Origin: Chromobotia macracanthus
Taxonomy: Eukaryota; Chordata; Actinopteri; Cypriniformes; Botiidae
Reading direction: 5' to 3'
DNA: 64,000 nucleotides
NCBI GenBank assembly: GCA_036877525.1
Contig: JAZGTH010000019.1
Location: 1,648,001 to 1,712,000, forward strand
Both the position numbers and the translations under genes were made by a program. Positions 40,879 to 51,730 of the stretch are shown in pieces. Under the pieces are notes generated by a model. The model did not search any database. It was not told the origin of the DNA and was given only the letters and a program-made list of their open reading frames with translations. Within the stretch, counting starts at the first letter, position 1; every line of letters starts with the position of its first letter.

Positions 40879-41295
40879 GAACAGTTCACCCAAAAATTGT
40901 TCAATTTAAAATGTCACCTTCAGACAATTTGTGCCATGTTTGTCACATGAACTAATCAAAATGAAGCAAGTTAGAAAATAAATACTGCAGATTTGAGAGC
41001 TACAGCAGAGGAAAGCATTATGAGTAAACAATGATTTACATTTTGGTTTGTTCTTCAAACAAAGCTATTGAATGGTTTCAGAAGACATTGATTTTTGTTG
41101 TGCACAAATTATATACATATATGGACATTTTTTATGATGCTTCAGTTATGTTTATTGTCCTTTTGGAAGCTTGGCAGTTTAAATCACCATCCAATTTTCT
41201 GCACAATGTGGACATTCTGCCCTTGATCTTCTTTCGTGTTTCAAAAAAGAAAGAAAATAATATGTGGTCAGAACATTTTTGGGTGAACTATTCCT
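40879..41295. mobile_element. MITE-like non-autonomous DNA transposon
   Basis: The left end AGAACAGTTCACCCAAAAATTG (first 20 bases 40879-40898) and the right end CATTTTTGGGTGAACTATTCCT (from 41274) are near-perfect inverted terminal repeats of about 21 bp around a roughly 417-bp body without coding capacity. This AGTTCACCCAAAAATG terminus is one I recognise as very abundant in cyprinid genomes. The interior shows the family's 'GATCTTCTTTCGTGTT' portion near the right end. It ends about 100 bp before the candidate ednra CCAAT box. Confidence 0.75.
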
Positions 41296-41398
41296 AACTC
41301 CTGGCAATATCCCAAATGTTTTTCAGTACTTTTTCAAGAACAGTTATAGCACTGAACTCTGCACAAGACATCACCATCACAAACCCTGTGTCAGCCTG

Positions 41399-41502
41399 CC
41401 AATCACCACACAATAAAATTTGCCTTCTTTCTCAATTTCTCTCTCTCCTTTGTTTTTGGTGCAAGTGCCCCAGTTATAAAACCGCGCGCATCACACTCAG
41501 TC
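41399..41502 (+). promoter_or_regulatory. Candidate ednra core promoter (CCAAT + TATA)
   Basis: A CCAAT box at about 41399-41403 lies roughly 75 bp upstream of a TATAAAA at 41475-41481, which is followed directly by a CG-rich CCGCGCGC and then pyrimidine/CA steps near 41491-41503 that could act as an initiator. The spacing is that of a textbook RNA polymerase II promoter. It lies 3 kb upstream of the ednra start codon. That it drives ednra is inference: human EDNRA has a non-coding first exon, so an upstream promoter is expected, but I have no transcript evidence. Confidence 0.38.
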
Positions 41503-41705
41503 AGAGGTTTGAGCTCCTGCACCCTCCCACAGGGTATGTACCAATATGCACGGAGCACAGTTTCACAGATGCCATCAGAGAACAAGCATATGAATTACCA
41601 GGCAGCCTGCCATCTTTGAGTTCAGACAGAATGGCATTAATACCAGATTAAGCGCCCAAACAACAACAACACAACAACATGAAAGTCCAAAACAACTGGG
41701 ACCAG
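41503..41705 (+). other. Candidate non-coding first exon of ednra
   Basis: The roughly 200 bp downstream of the candidate TATA box ends in a good splice donor, CCAG|GTAAAG, with GT at 41706-41707. It could splice to the acceptor TCCTGCAG ending at 44466, giving a leader that continues 44467-44534 into the receptor start codon. Against it: the stretch carries several upstream ATGs, for example a 27-codon frame starting near 41536. Start position approximate. Confidence 0.3.
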
Positions 41706-41761
41706 GTAAAGGTTTCATCATTTTATATATTAATGTCTTGATTAACAAAGACTCAAAACTC

Positions 41762-41816
41762 CACTCTCTCTCTCATATATACTTCCATGCTCTCTCTCCC
41801 TCTATCTCTCTCTTTC
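41762..41816. repeat. CT-rich low-complexity tract
   Basis: Three short CT runs separated by TATATAC and CATG; just downstream of the candidate leader-exon donor. Confidence 0.75.
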
Positions 41817-42939
41817 CCCCAAAAGTTGTGACACCATTAAAACTACCGTCAGACTTGAGGGAATGTGTGAAAAAGACTCCCATCAGCAAATCACGTTACG
41901 ATTAATAAAATATATGCCACTGTTGACCATAACTTATTCAAGAGCTATTATAAATTTATGCCTACAATTAAAGAAAACACAATCATTTTAAAATTGAATG
42001 GCAATAAATATTAGTTTTACCCAATTAAGTCACAATTAATACTAAGGAGGCTGATTTGTTACAAATTAACATTCCAATTATTAGATGCACATACAAAGGT
42101 AATGAGAGGGGGTTATACTTCCCATTATTTCCATTTACAGTACGTTTACATTTTAGACAAGCATGGACACATATTATAATTAAGAAATATGTTGACCTCA
42201 ATGAAAAAAGGAAATAAGGGAACAACTCTAGGGGCCCACATTTGGATGTTATGTACAGAACACAAATATTTCCTCTTGCATCTCACATATTTAACATATT
42301 AAGCATCAAACGTTTCTTGCAAATGTTCCCATTTCTCCACGAATATGCAATCAAACTGAGCTGGGTGTTTTCAGCAGGTCTGTGATTTATAAGAAATCAG
42401 TACAGTTGCTGTATCAGCTCATTGATAGCACTTTTAAGCCCTTCTGATAGCAACCCTACTGCACTTAGACCTGAAATTGATTATGGCCCATTTTACTAAG
42501 TATAACCGTATAGGTTGCATAATGGACACTGATGTAGTCATCCAGGCACTTTGCTTCATACTATCATGTTGTTCCAATCGACTTTCTTAAAGTCAGCTTT
42601 TAATGCATCCAGAGCTCATGAAGAGTCTTTCAGCTTAGGTCCAGAACATCTCTGATTCATGTAAGGCTAGTAAAAGCAAACTTAAAACTAGGGCTTATAT
42701 GGGCTCTTGATGAATTACAGCAGAGCAATCAAATTGAGTCTGAGTCTGACCACCCACAATGTGAAATTTTGGACATAAAAAGTTCAAGGTATATTTGTCT
42801 CTCGATCCCACAACCATCCAATCCCCTTTCTTGCTTATCTGTTAGAATCACAGCTAAAGAAAAGTTGTTGAGTTTGTCAGATGCAAAAATTGCTGTTGAT
42901 CATTTGGAAGAAGGTTATGACACGGTGACAGGGTTCCTG

Positions 42940-43310
42940 TCAAGGTGAAAAGAAAAAAGAGAATGATTGAGGGCAAGAAAGAATAGGAGACAGAGAGAAA
43001 AGCTCAGGAGAGGATTTGTGATTCCTCCTGATGCTCCGAGCTTTGGTTGATCGTCGACAGCCAGGCAGGCTGTGCCTCACCGAAAGCTGGTGTTTCCTTT
43101 GGGGCCCCCCTCCCGGCCGAGGGGGGAGGTGGAGAATTGCAATCCCACCCGTCAAAGTGCTCTCTCTTAAACACTCACGTACACACACACTCACACACAT
43201 ACACCAACTCTCCACAGGAAAAACGGGAGACAGAATGCGCAGCCCCTTCACAGCCGCTTTGGTGCGTCGTGCGGTCCAAATGGGATCCTGCTACACTTTG
43301 ATAGTTAGTT
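42940..43310. promoter_or_regulatory. GC-rich block upstream of ednra, possible enhancer or alternative promoter
   Basis: A GC-richer stretch in AT-rich surroundings, with CpGs, a CA run at about 43173-43204, and a perfect 8-bp G/C hairpin (arms 43105-43112 and 43119-43126). Open frames of about 90 codons on both strands are by-products of the composition; none resembles a known protein. It would fall within the first intron if the 41.5 kb leader exon is real. Confidence 0.3.
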
Positions 43311-43561
43311 AATTACTCATATGATACCACACAGATGTCTGGGGGGCTCTAGCCGAATTTCGTTTCACTAACTCACTGACTGACTGAATGACGGGATCCT
43401 GGGGAAGGCAAACATTTAAGGAGCGGTAGGTGAAAAACCAGGAGGCATTTATAATTCATAAGTGTAGCAGTTTATGTGCTGTTAAAGATCCCTTTAGTGC
43501 CTAGATGATGCTAAACTGAGATGCTATTTGAAGGGCTGTCTGGTAAATAGTTTCTTGTGTA

Positions 43562-43575
43562 CCAGCTGGTGGCAG
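43562..43575 (+). promoter_or_regulatory. CTCF-like site upstream of ednra
   Basis: CCAGCTGGTGGCAG matches the CTCF core CCASYAGRKGGCRS at 13 of 14 positions, the mismatch being at the important sixth base. It also contains an E-box CAGCTG. It lies about 1 kb upstream of the ednra start codon. Confidence 0.28.
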
Positions 43576-44466
43576 CGACTTTAAACAGGAAACACATCTT
43601 GGCTCAGAAGCGTTCCTTTACTGTCAAGATAATGAAAGAGGGTTTAAAATTATTCCAAACAAAATGAGAGTTGATTAACTTTTTCACTTGTGCTTCTGTT
43701 GTTTGGATTGTTCTAGATTTGTTTTATGGATTAAAGAAGAGTACTTATGTAAAAGAGATGCAAATAACTCTAACTAACTTGCTATTTATATGACGTGATT
43801 GAAATGAACTGAAATGTAATTTTGTCTGCCTGCACTGTAAAATACACAAAATACAGCTCATAGTTGTGTTTACCAAAGAATTAGTCTGCCTCATGTAAAC
43901 TTTACATTGTAATTCCTGTTGAGACCTGAAGATGTTTTTTTTTGTAAGATATACAAAGTCCAAAAGTCAATTCTTTCATGATAAGTCACTGTTTGTTTGG
44001 GAAACAGAAGTCAAAAACAGAGGGGAGATGCATGTTGAGGAAACCAAAATGATGAAAGCTATTCAATGGGCATATAGTTGAAATAACAATAGAAAAAACA
44101 AAAACTGGTGCTGTGCCACTAGCACCATGCCTACACTGATGGGTTCTTGCCGGGAATGACAGGAACGGCAACATCTCATCCCCAAAGTGTGACAGTAACT
44201 CGTACTGGCACCCTCCATCTGTGCTTCTCCACTAAATCCCTTTTGAAGTTGGGTTGAAGTTTTGTAGATACAGTGTTATACTTTTAAGCAATTCTCTTTG
44301 ATTTTGTTTTATTCTGAGGCCTGCGTCATAATATGCAAGTCTATTTATTATGCATGTGTCTGTTATGATGAGCTTAGACAATAAGTATTTGTAAATGGAA
44401 CTTGTTTAAACCCAACATATGTTTTTGTTGTCCATTCTCTTATTTCTGATAATTTCTGTCCTGCAG

Positions 44467-44534
44467 CTGTGGCATAAAGAAGTAATCAGTCTTATCACCT
44501 CATCTGGAAATCAAAACAGGAACTGCGTTCAACA
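44467..44534 (+). other. 5' leader of ednra coding exon 1, with upstream acceptor
   Basis: A pyrimidine-rich tract ending CTGCAG at 44466 looks like a 3' splice site 68 bp before the receptor ATG. The 68-bp leader has no ATG and ends AACA before ATG, a favourable initiation context. The acceptor agrees with the family gene structure of an untranslated exon before the first coding exon. Confidence 0.5.
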
Positions 44535-47500
44535 ATGTGTGCTACAAAACTACGTTTGTTTTTGCTAATGGCCGTTGTGGCTACTGGTGGAATTTGTCAG
44601 TCAAACAGCACAGAGGAGTTTCTGCACACTTCTACTCAAGTCGCAGCCTCCCCCAAAACTAACCTGCATATGGGTCTCCCACCTGCCCCTCAGCCCACCA
44701 CCCAAAAAATTCTGACAGGCAACCATACCAGAGATAGAGGCCCTCCACCCTGCAAAGATCCCACCTTCATCAAACTCTATTTCAAGTACATTAACACAAT
44801 TATTTCCTGTGCCGTGTTTGTGGTGGGAATGGTCGGTAATGCCACATTGTTGAGGATTATTTACCAAAACAAATGTATGAGGAATGGACCCAATGCCCTG
44901 ATCGCCAGCCTGGCTCTTGGGGACCTTATCTACATCACAATAGATATCCCTATCAACGTCTACAAGGTAAGTACACAGCTCTGTTATAATCCTGCTTTCT
45001 TCATCGTATTCTAGATAGGAAATATGGCAGTATGGTGTATTTTGGGTTTTTCACAAATCAGGCAGAAAGACCTGCCTATACAATACAGAATAAAGCACTT
45101 GAATGCAGGAAAGGGAAAATGAGGTGGCAGAGGAAGCCGGGAGGGGGTTTCGATGCAGAGGGCAGGGGAATGCAATTATATGGTCATCTAGAGTTTATCT
45201 CAAGGGCCGCCCTATTACGGTTACTCAGGCATTTGTGATGAGAGCAGCAGGGATATGGCCTGCTAAAATAAACACAGGGAATGAAGTACCCTGTTCTGAC
45301 TAGTGCTTCATCACCAGCCAAAGTCCCCTGTCCAATCACTACTCATCCTGTAATCAACAGTTTACAGGGACTTCAACTAACCCAATCTCCAATCTTCCAT
45401 GGACTCAAAATAAAATATAGCTTTCAGCCAGGAAAGTCTGTCTTAAAGATTTACAATGTTTAAACTCTCTCTTTGAATTAATGTGCATACCGGTTTGGCA
45501 CTGCCTGTTTATTTTGAGATTCCAAGAACTGATAAAAGCAAACATCATTTTGAGGGACTTTTCAACAGAATATTTAATGGAGATAGTAAATATATTAAAT
45601 ATAGTAAATATATAAATGTAGTAAAGATAGTAAATATAGTAAAGATACAAATTAATGTAATTTTAAGAAATACAATTGAATCTATGAAAACACATTTGTT
45701 AAGAATATAACAGTTGCCTTACATATGTAGCAGTTCACAGATGTGTTTCTCTCTACTTCTCTGTTTACATTTTATGAAAAAATCAATATTTTACTGTCAA
45801 AACGGATGTGTGCTAGTAAGCACATCTTGTGTTGTGACACATGTGCACTCCAACCCACTGACTTCCAATATACATCAAAACACACATAAACACACGCTCA
45901 CACACTTCTCCAGCTGTGCCACTCCCTCACTGATTAAATGCTGAACTCTTCATACAAACAGGGCCAGGATACACCCGTGAGGAGCTTCCTTTCTAAACTC
46001 GAGCGTAATCCACATACTTTTCCTGTTTAACAAAAGAGAAGGTCTTTTTAGAAAACCTTGTCAGGCCACTTGACTGATTCGACTTTGCAGGGGTTCTTTG
46101 TAAACCATCACAAGAGGTCATATAAAAAATGTCTATTTCAAATATAGAGACAACAGTTTTCAACACCACTGGTGTCTGCTAAGCTAAAGAAGAGCTAAAG
46201 TACACATTAACCAATGAAGTGCCTAGGCTGATGTAAACACACCCATTCAAGCAGCTCTTAAGAAGTTTTATCAAGAAAAGATGTGTGCCCTTAAGGGCCT
46301 ACAAGGGGCCTGAGAAGCAAAACAAAAAAAATCAGCTCCTTATGTAGCTTAAACTCTTTCAGAAACAAACAAATTCCAGAAAGACAGATTGCTTAAGTTA
46401 TTGTTTCATTCGTAAATGAACTAGCATAAGCATTGTTTTTTTTTTCAAATGAAAATAAACTAATAAATAATTAAAGACATTTTCCTTAATTCAACCAGTT
46501 TTCATTTATTTCTACTTAACAGGGTTAATGTGGCAGAGAATTCATTAATGGCCCTATTTTTTCTTGCAGTTACTTGTTACAAAATGGCCATTTGATAACA
46601 ACTCTTTTGGACTTTTCCTGTGCAAGCTGGTGCCCTTCCTCCAGAAAGCATCTGTGGGGATTACAGTACTCAATTTGTGTGCTTTGAGTGTGGACAGGTA
46701 AATCACAGCTTGACCATTTTGAAGCATTCATACTGTATTTGCAGTGCTGAAATTATCGTAATGCTGAAATGAAGGACAAAACCTGGACACTCTTCATTCA
46801 GACTTGTCTCATTCACTAATTGTGTATACATTTCTTTCCACTCAGAAGTCTTCGAATTTATTCTAAATGTACAATCAAATTTAAAACCAATGTGTGCAAA
46901 ATCATAAACTTTCAGTGCATTCCATTATTTAGAATACATAGTTACATTATACATGAATACATGAACATTATAACACTTTCATAACAAACACTTTTTTGTC
47001 TGATAGTTAAAACCCTCAAACACAGCTCATGTAATTAAATAAAGCTTTTTTGTTCTCACCTCTCTTGCCCCTAATCCTTGCCCTTATTTAACCTTTAAAC
47101 TTCAGGCCACAGGGAAGTTGGTTCGGATTTCACTGTTGAGGTCTTAGGATCAGGTATAGACAAAGGTCAGAGGGTGGGGTTATGGTTTTAGCCAACGGTA
47201 TGCTATGCATTTACTTGTTTATGTATATAAATATGCAGTGTAATAAACAAAGTTATTCTGAATTACAATGCATAATACTCCACAATACTTGATGTTGTCT
47301 CAATTTCACAGTGTTACTGCATCTTTGAACTTGAATGAATTCCCATAACAAGACATAAACTTTTAGGCTTTAAGTTTTCTAAATCAAAAACACATGATGT
47401 CGACGTTGCTGACTATTTTGGAATCCATCTGCTTTAACTTTTGTTTCTAAACTGACACAATAGCATCTTGTGGCCTTTATCAGGGGCTACAACTATACAA

Positions 47501-50440
47501 AAACATGAAGATAGTTCGGCACTGCCTATTGGCAATGCCTTGTGTCTATTGGATAATGGAATTGTTAATGTCTTTTGACTCTATCAAAACAGTTTTAATC
47601 TAATTTTGTAATTATATAAGTGTTGTTGCTGTGATAAGCTATTTGCAAGACTAAGATTCATATGAATGCATTTTGTTCTTGCATACTTATGATGTAAAGG
47701 AGTTGATGAAATGATGTAAGGTCATTTGTCAAAAATTTACATAATTTTCTTCCTTATCAGCACACTGCTTTTTAGCTTAGAAGAGACAAGGTGCAAATAT
47801 ATTGATGTTTGTTTTTTTATTAAATCTTGTGTATGAGAAGCGGAAAGACTCTATTTCCTGTATCATGCTGATCAGTTTGGTTCCTATGAAAAGCGTCTAA
47901 AGAAACATTGCATTTGCTCATGTGGTTTAGGGTAAAAGGCGGGATGTGAGCCAGTCAAGTTCTTGTCTAAATGAGGGCACTTCCTCCAGTTTGTAAGGCC
48001 AGCTGTAATGGTCACCTCTCATTAGAGGAAGTCTTTTCCTCATCAGCAGGCAGAAGCCACCTGCCCACCTTTGTTTAATCATGACCAAAACAAGAAGAAA
48101 AACTAGAGCATGAATGTCTATTACTAGATTAGACACCATTTTCACTTTTAGCTTACTTGTTCAACTTAATTCTAAGTGATAGACTGCTAAAGATTACAAG
48201 GCTATTTACTGGGTTTTATTTATTATTTTATTATATTTAGTCTGGCTAAGGGATGTTTTATAATTATTTTACACTTTAAGAGTGAATTCGAGCCACAAAT
48301 ATGTGGTGGCCTGTTGCAGTTTTTAAAGAATTATTCGCTTCATGAATCAAAAGACTGGCCTTAATTTCACAACAGAGCAGCCGCTTTCAATTAGTTCCTG
48401 AATCATGCAGAGGAAATGTTCAGCACTCCTCGTCCGATTTGTGTTCCTCATGTTGCTTGGGTTTGGATATCATGTTGTACTTTCCAGCTGAGAGTCTGCG
48501 AAGTGGCTACATCTCCACTTAGTGAAATATAAATGCCCCATTGTTGTTAAACAGGAATATTCAAATGGGTCATTAAAAAAATATATAGTTACATATAAAA
48601 TCTTGATGCTCCATTTTACAGAAACATCCACTAGAGAAAAGATATTAATGAAACAAACAAGCAAACATGACTTTGAGCAAAAGGAAACAAGCAGCCAGGC
48701 AAACCAGTGGCTTTATCCAAACAAACAGCTGACGTATATGTCTGTAAGCATTTTGGTAATATAAATATTCAAATACAAAGCAGTCTTTTCATTAAACTTA
48801 GATCAACAATTTCTGCTATTGCCTGTTTATTGTAGCTCTAAACCAGTAGCTGAGTGTTTTCACAGCTGCACTGTAGTATTTTGACAGAAGCTACAGGTTA
48901 TGAACCTGATCAGTCAAGCTTTGCAGGTGTTGACATAAAAACTTGTGTGAAGGATTAAACATTCTTCCCTGAAGTCATTTACATGGTAGTGTGGTGGTGA
49001 TGGCATACAAGTGGAGTTGCTGTTTTTGGATTAGCTTCACCTTTGTGTCTCTCTGTGTTTGTCTTGCTTATCTAGTTTAAACTGATAAAACAGATGACCA
49101 ATCAGTTTAGGAGCTCCTGGATGTTCAAAGCTAAGTATTAATGGTGTGTACTTTGTACTTCTATGGTTCAGGTACAGGGCTGTAGCCTCTTGGAGCAGAG
49201 TGCAGGGGGTGGGCATTCCTCTGTTTACTGCCATTGAGATCTTCTCCATCTGGGTCCTATCCATCATCCTGGCTGTGCCAGAGGCAGTGGTCTTCAACAT
49301 AGTCACCTTCAGTTACAACAACCAAACCATCCGCACATGTATGCTGAAGCCTGAAACTGACATCATGAGGGTAGGCTTTTTCCTGAAGGGTGTAATTTTT
49401 TGTGCAGTATGCTGCATGTAAACATTCAAACCCTTGACCAGTTTGCAATAAACAGTGGATCCTGCCTTGTTGACCTCAAGCCAGATGCTAAAAAAGATTC
49501 TGCTTTCTCAAAATATGATCCTGGAAAGATTTTCCATAAATTGTGTGCAAAATGCAGGATAAGGCTAAAACTTAATGTATTTCTTTACTTGCCCCATGAA
49601 GCCGATATCTGGAGATTTCTTTTGCTTTGTTCAGCCTGAAAAAGTAAATTGATAGCATACCTTGAGTGTAATTACAAACTGATGAATCTGCCTCAAGCAG
49701 AGCCACATGTGTGGATGAGAAACACACAGTTCCTTCTCATATGAGCCCTGGCATTAATCACAGAAAAAATGAACAATTCAGACACAATACAATTTAATAT
49801 AAGTCTTTGGAGGCATGTCTTTGCACACTGTTTTATATGTGTAACAGTAAATCAATTATATGTAAGTATATGCTGTTGAGATTATTATTGTTTCTCTATT
49901 GAGACTGAACTGAGCAGCACTCCATAAGAACACTCATGGTTCTTATGGAATTTTTTAAGCCAGATTTAAAGCAGGATGTTATGTTCCGCATGTGATTAAT
50001 CTAATGCACAAGTTTCATCTGCTTTCAGTTCTATGTAGATTGCAAAGACTGGTGGCTGTTCGGTTTTTACTTCTGCATGCCGCTGATTTGCACAGCCTTT
50101 TTCTACACACTCATGACATGTGAAATGCTCAACCACAGAAACGGAAGCCTCCGGATTGCCCTCAGTGAGCATCTCAAACAGGTACGAGAAAACTACTGAT
50201 CCTTGACTTCCAAGTCTTTAGCATACAAAACTGTGTTTCTGCAACACAGTAACATTTTCTGAATTTAGACTTCCAGGTTTATTTTATGAATAATTATTAA
50301 AGATAATCATTTAGGGGTAGTCGTGGCCTAATGGTTAGAGAGTGTGTCTTATAAACCAAAGGTCGACTGAGGTGTCTTTGAGCAAGGCACCTTTCCACCA
50401 GTTGTTCCCCCGGTGCTGCAGTGCGTGTGTGTTCACGACT

Positions 50441-50477
<37 letters not shown>

Positions 50478-51730
50478 CACTTTTCACTGGATGGGTTAAA
50501 TGCAGAGGTCACATTTCAAGTATGGGTTACCATACATTGACAATTATGCCACTTTCACTTAATTTAAATCATGTTTTAATTTGGTTGTGAGTATTCTCTG
50601 TGAAATAACTGAATTTAACTGAGTTTACAGTAAATAGCTTAAACTGTGTTTTATATAACCCTGAGTATCTTCCTTGTTTATGTTTTGCAGCGTCGTGAAG
50701 TGGCCAAAGCTGTCTTTTGTTTAGTGCTGATCTTTGCCCTTTGTTGGTTCCCACTGCATCTCAGTAGAATTTTGAAGAAAATGGTTTATGTTCCAAATGA
50801 TGAAAGACGTTGTGACCTACTCAAGTGAGTAAGCCTTTGCTATTTTTTGTCCAGAGTGGTCTGATTTATTTTACACCATTCTTTGTACCTCTTGAGCATA
50901 CAGCAGTTATTCGTATGTGAAAGTTACAGTTTATATAGCGGTAGTGTTTATACGGTGAAGGATGAACTTATAGAGTGTCCCAAATTTCAGCTTCCTGTTG
51001 ATCATGGATTATTTTGGTATAAACTTGGCAACTGTCAACTCTTGCATCAATCCCATCATCCTCTACTTTGTCAGCAAGAAGTTCAAGAATTGCTTTAAGG
51101 TGAGTTTAAAGGTGCTTGTTTCCTTATTAATGTGCCATTGCAATGCAATTAGACTTGCTGACAGAAATGTTGATACTGATTGGGTTTCCTTACCATGAGT
51201 TATATTGAATGGTTGTCATTAGCAAAAAAATGTAAAAAACGGTTGTATTAGCAAATAAAGGTTTTCCTTGATTTATAGAGACAATGTTGAGGGTGACGTG
51301 AGATATTCTGCAAGTTCAAAAGAGATAAGCCATGCCTTACCCTGGTTGTCTTAATAGTAAGCAAAGTTTTGGAGTGGGCACCTAAGAGTAATGGATTGAG
51401 CATAATCTGAAAGATATAATACATCTGAATCCTTTTAAGGCAAAGCAATATCATTAGTGTGTGTGTCTGTGTTTATTAGATTGATGGAAGAATGAATAAA
51501 TGGATAGATATACAGATAAACAGACAGACAGTCAGACATGTGTAATTAAATTCTTATGACTCTGCTTTCTCTTCACTCTATCCCTGTGTTAGTCCTGCCT
51601 GTGCTGCTGGTGTTATACGAAGAACCAGGTGTCCAGCTCTGGCCCCATGAATGGCACCAGCATTCAGTGTAAAAACCATGAGCCCGGCAACCTGAACACT
51701 GACAAAAGCCCTTGCAAAGACAGTGACTAA
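44535..51730 (+). CDS. ednra: Endothelin receptor type A (class A GPCR), 7 coding exons
   Basis: Gq-coupled plasma-membrane receptor for endothelin-1, used in neural-crest/jaw patterning and vascular tone. Exons, all with matching phases: 44535-44966, 46570-46697, 49172-49370, 50029-50181, 50691-50824, 50991-51099, 51593-51730. The product is 430 aa (human EDNRA 427). Visible: signal peptide about 1-21; N-glycosylation sites N24 and N63; TM1 with GN102; TM2 LALGD130; C162-C243 disulfide pair; Q169-K170 in TM3, the lysine matching the known ligand-contact lysine; DRY at 186-188; W214; P271; CWFP 322-325; NPIILY 369-374; a palmitoylation-type cysteine cluster 383-392. C73 and C345 match the N-terminus/third-loop disulfide of endothelin receptors. 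The start has A at -3 and is followed by a signal peptide. The exon 3 donor GTAGGC is weak but is the only one that keeps frame. Type A rather than B rests on close match throughout; which teleost paralogue (ednraa or ednrab) was not resolved. Confidence 0.96.
45574..45650. repeat. AT-rich minisatellite in ednra intron 1
   Basis: Repeats of ATAGTAAATAT and GTAAAGATAGTAAATATA with a period of about 9-18 bp, in the first intron of the receptor coding region. Confidence 0.7.
46698..49171 (+). other. ednra intron 2, longest intron of the coding region
   Basis: 2,474 bp between the DRY-encoding exons, GTAAAT donor to TTCAG acceptor. No nested gene; short frames only. Confidence 0.85.
50314..50560 (+). 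mobile_element. tRNA-derived SINE (V-SINE-like), internally deleted
   Basis: Starts GGGGTAGTCGTGGCCTAATGG with a polymerase III box A (TGGCCTAATGGTT), then jumps to the conserved core TGAGGTGTCTTTGAGCAAGGCACC and GTGCTGCAG, a (GT)n run, and the tail GGGTTAAATGCAGAGGTCAC...CACTTTCACTT. Box B of the tRNA-like head is missing, so this copy has an internal deletion. It lies in ednra intron 4 in sense orientation. Family recognition is from memory of fish SINEs; no database was searched. Confidence 0.75.
50445..50476 (+). repeat. (GT)n microsatellite inside the SINE
   Basis: About 16 GT units grown from the GTGTGTGTTCAC motif native to this SINE family; likely length-polymorphic. Confidence 0.9.

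Larger units (their letters stand above)
41706..44466 (+). other. Upstream flank or putative first intron of ednra
   Basis: Non-coding. It starts with a GTAAAG donor and ends with a CTGCAG acceptor, and holds a CT tract, the 43.0-43.3 kb GC block and the CTCF-like site at 43562. It is an intron only if the leader exon is real. Confidence 0.35.

Noticed and set aside
41316..41651. 111-codon plus-strand frame across the candidate promoter
   Set aside because: It begins in the MITE flank and crosses the CCAAT/TATA region; no domain. Promoter reading preferred.
43031..43312. Open frames of 84-103 codons on both strands in the GC block
   Set aside because: Three mutually overlapping frames with His/Thr runs from the CA repeat; composition artefact.
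50314..50390. tRNA gene
   Set aside because: Box A-like start only; no box B, no cloverleaf. It is the head of a SINE.
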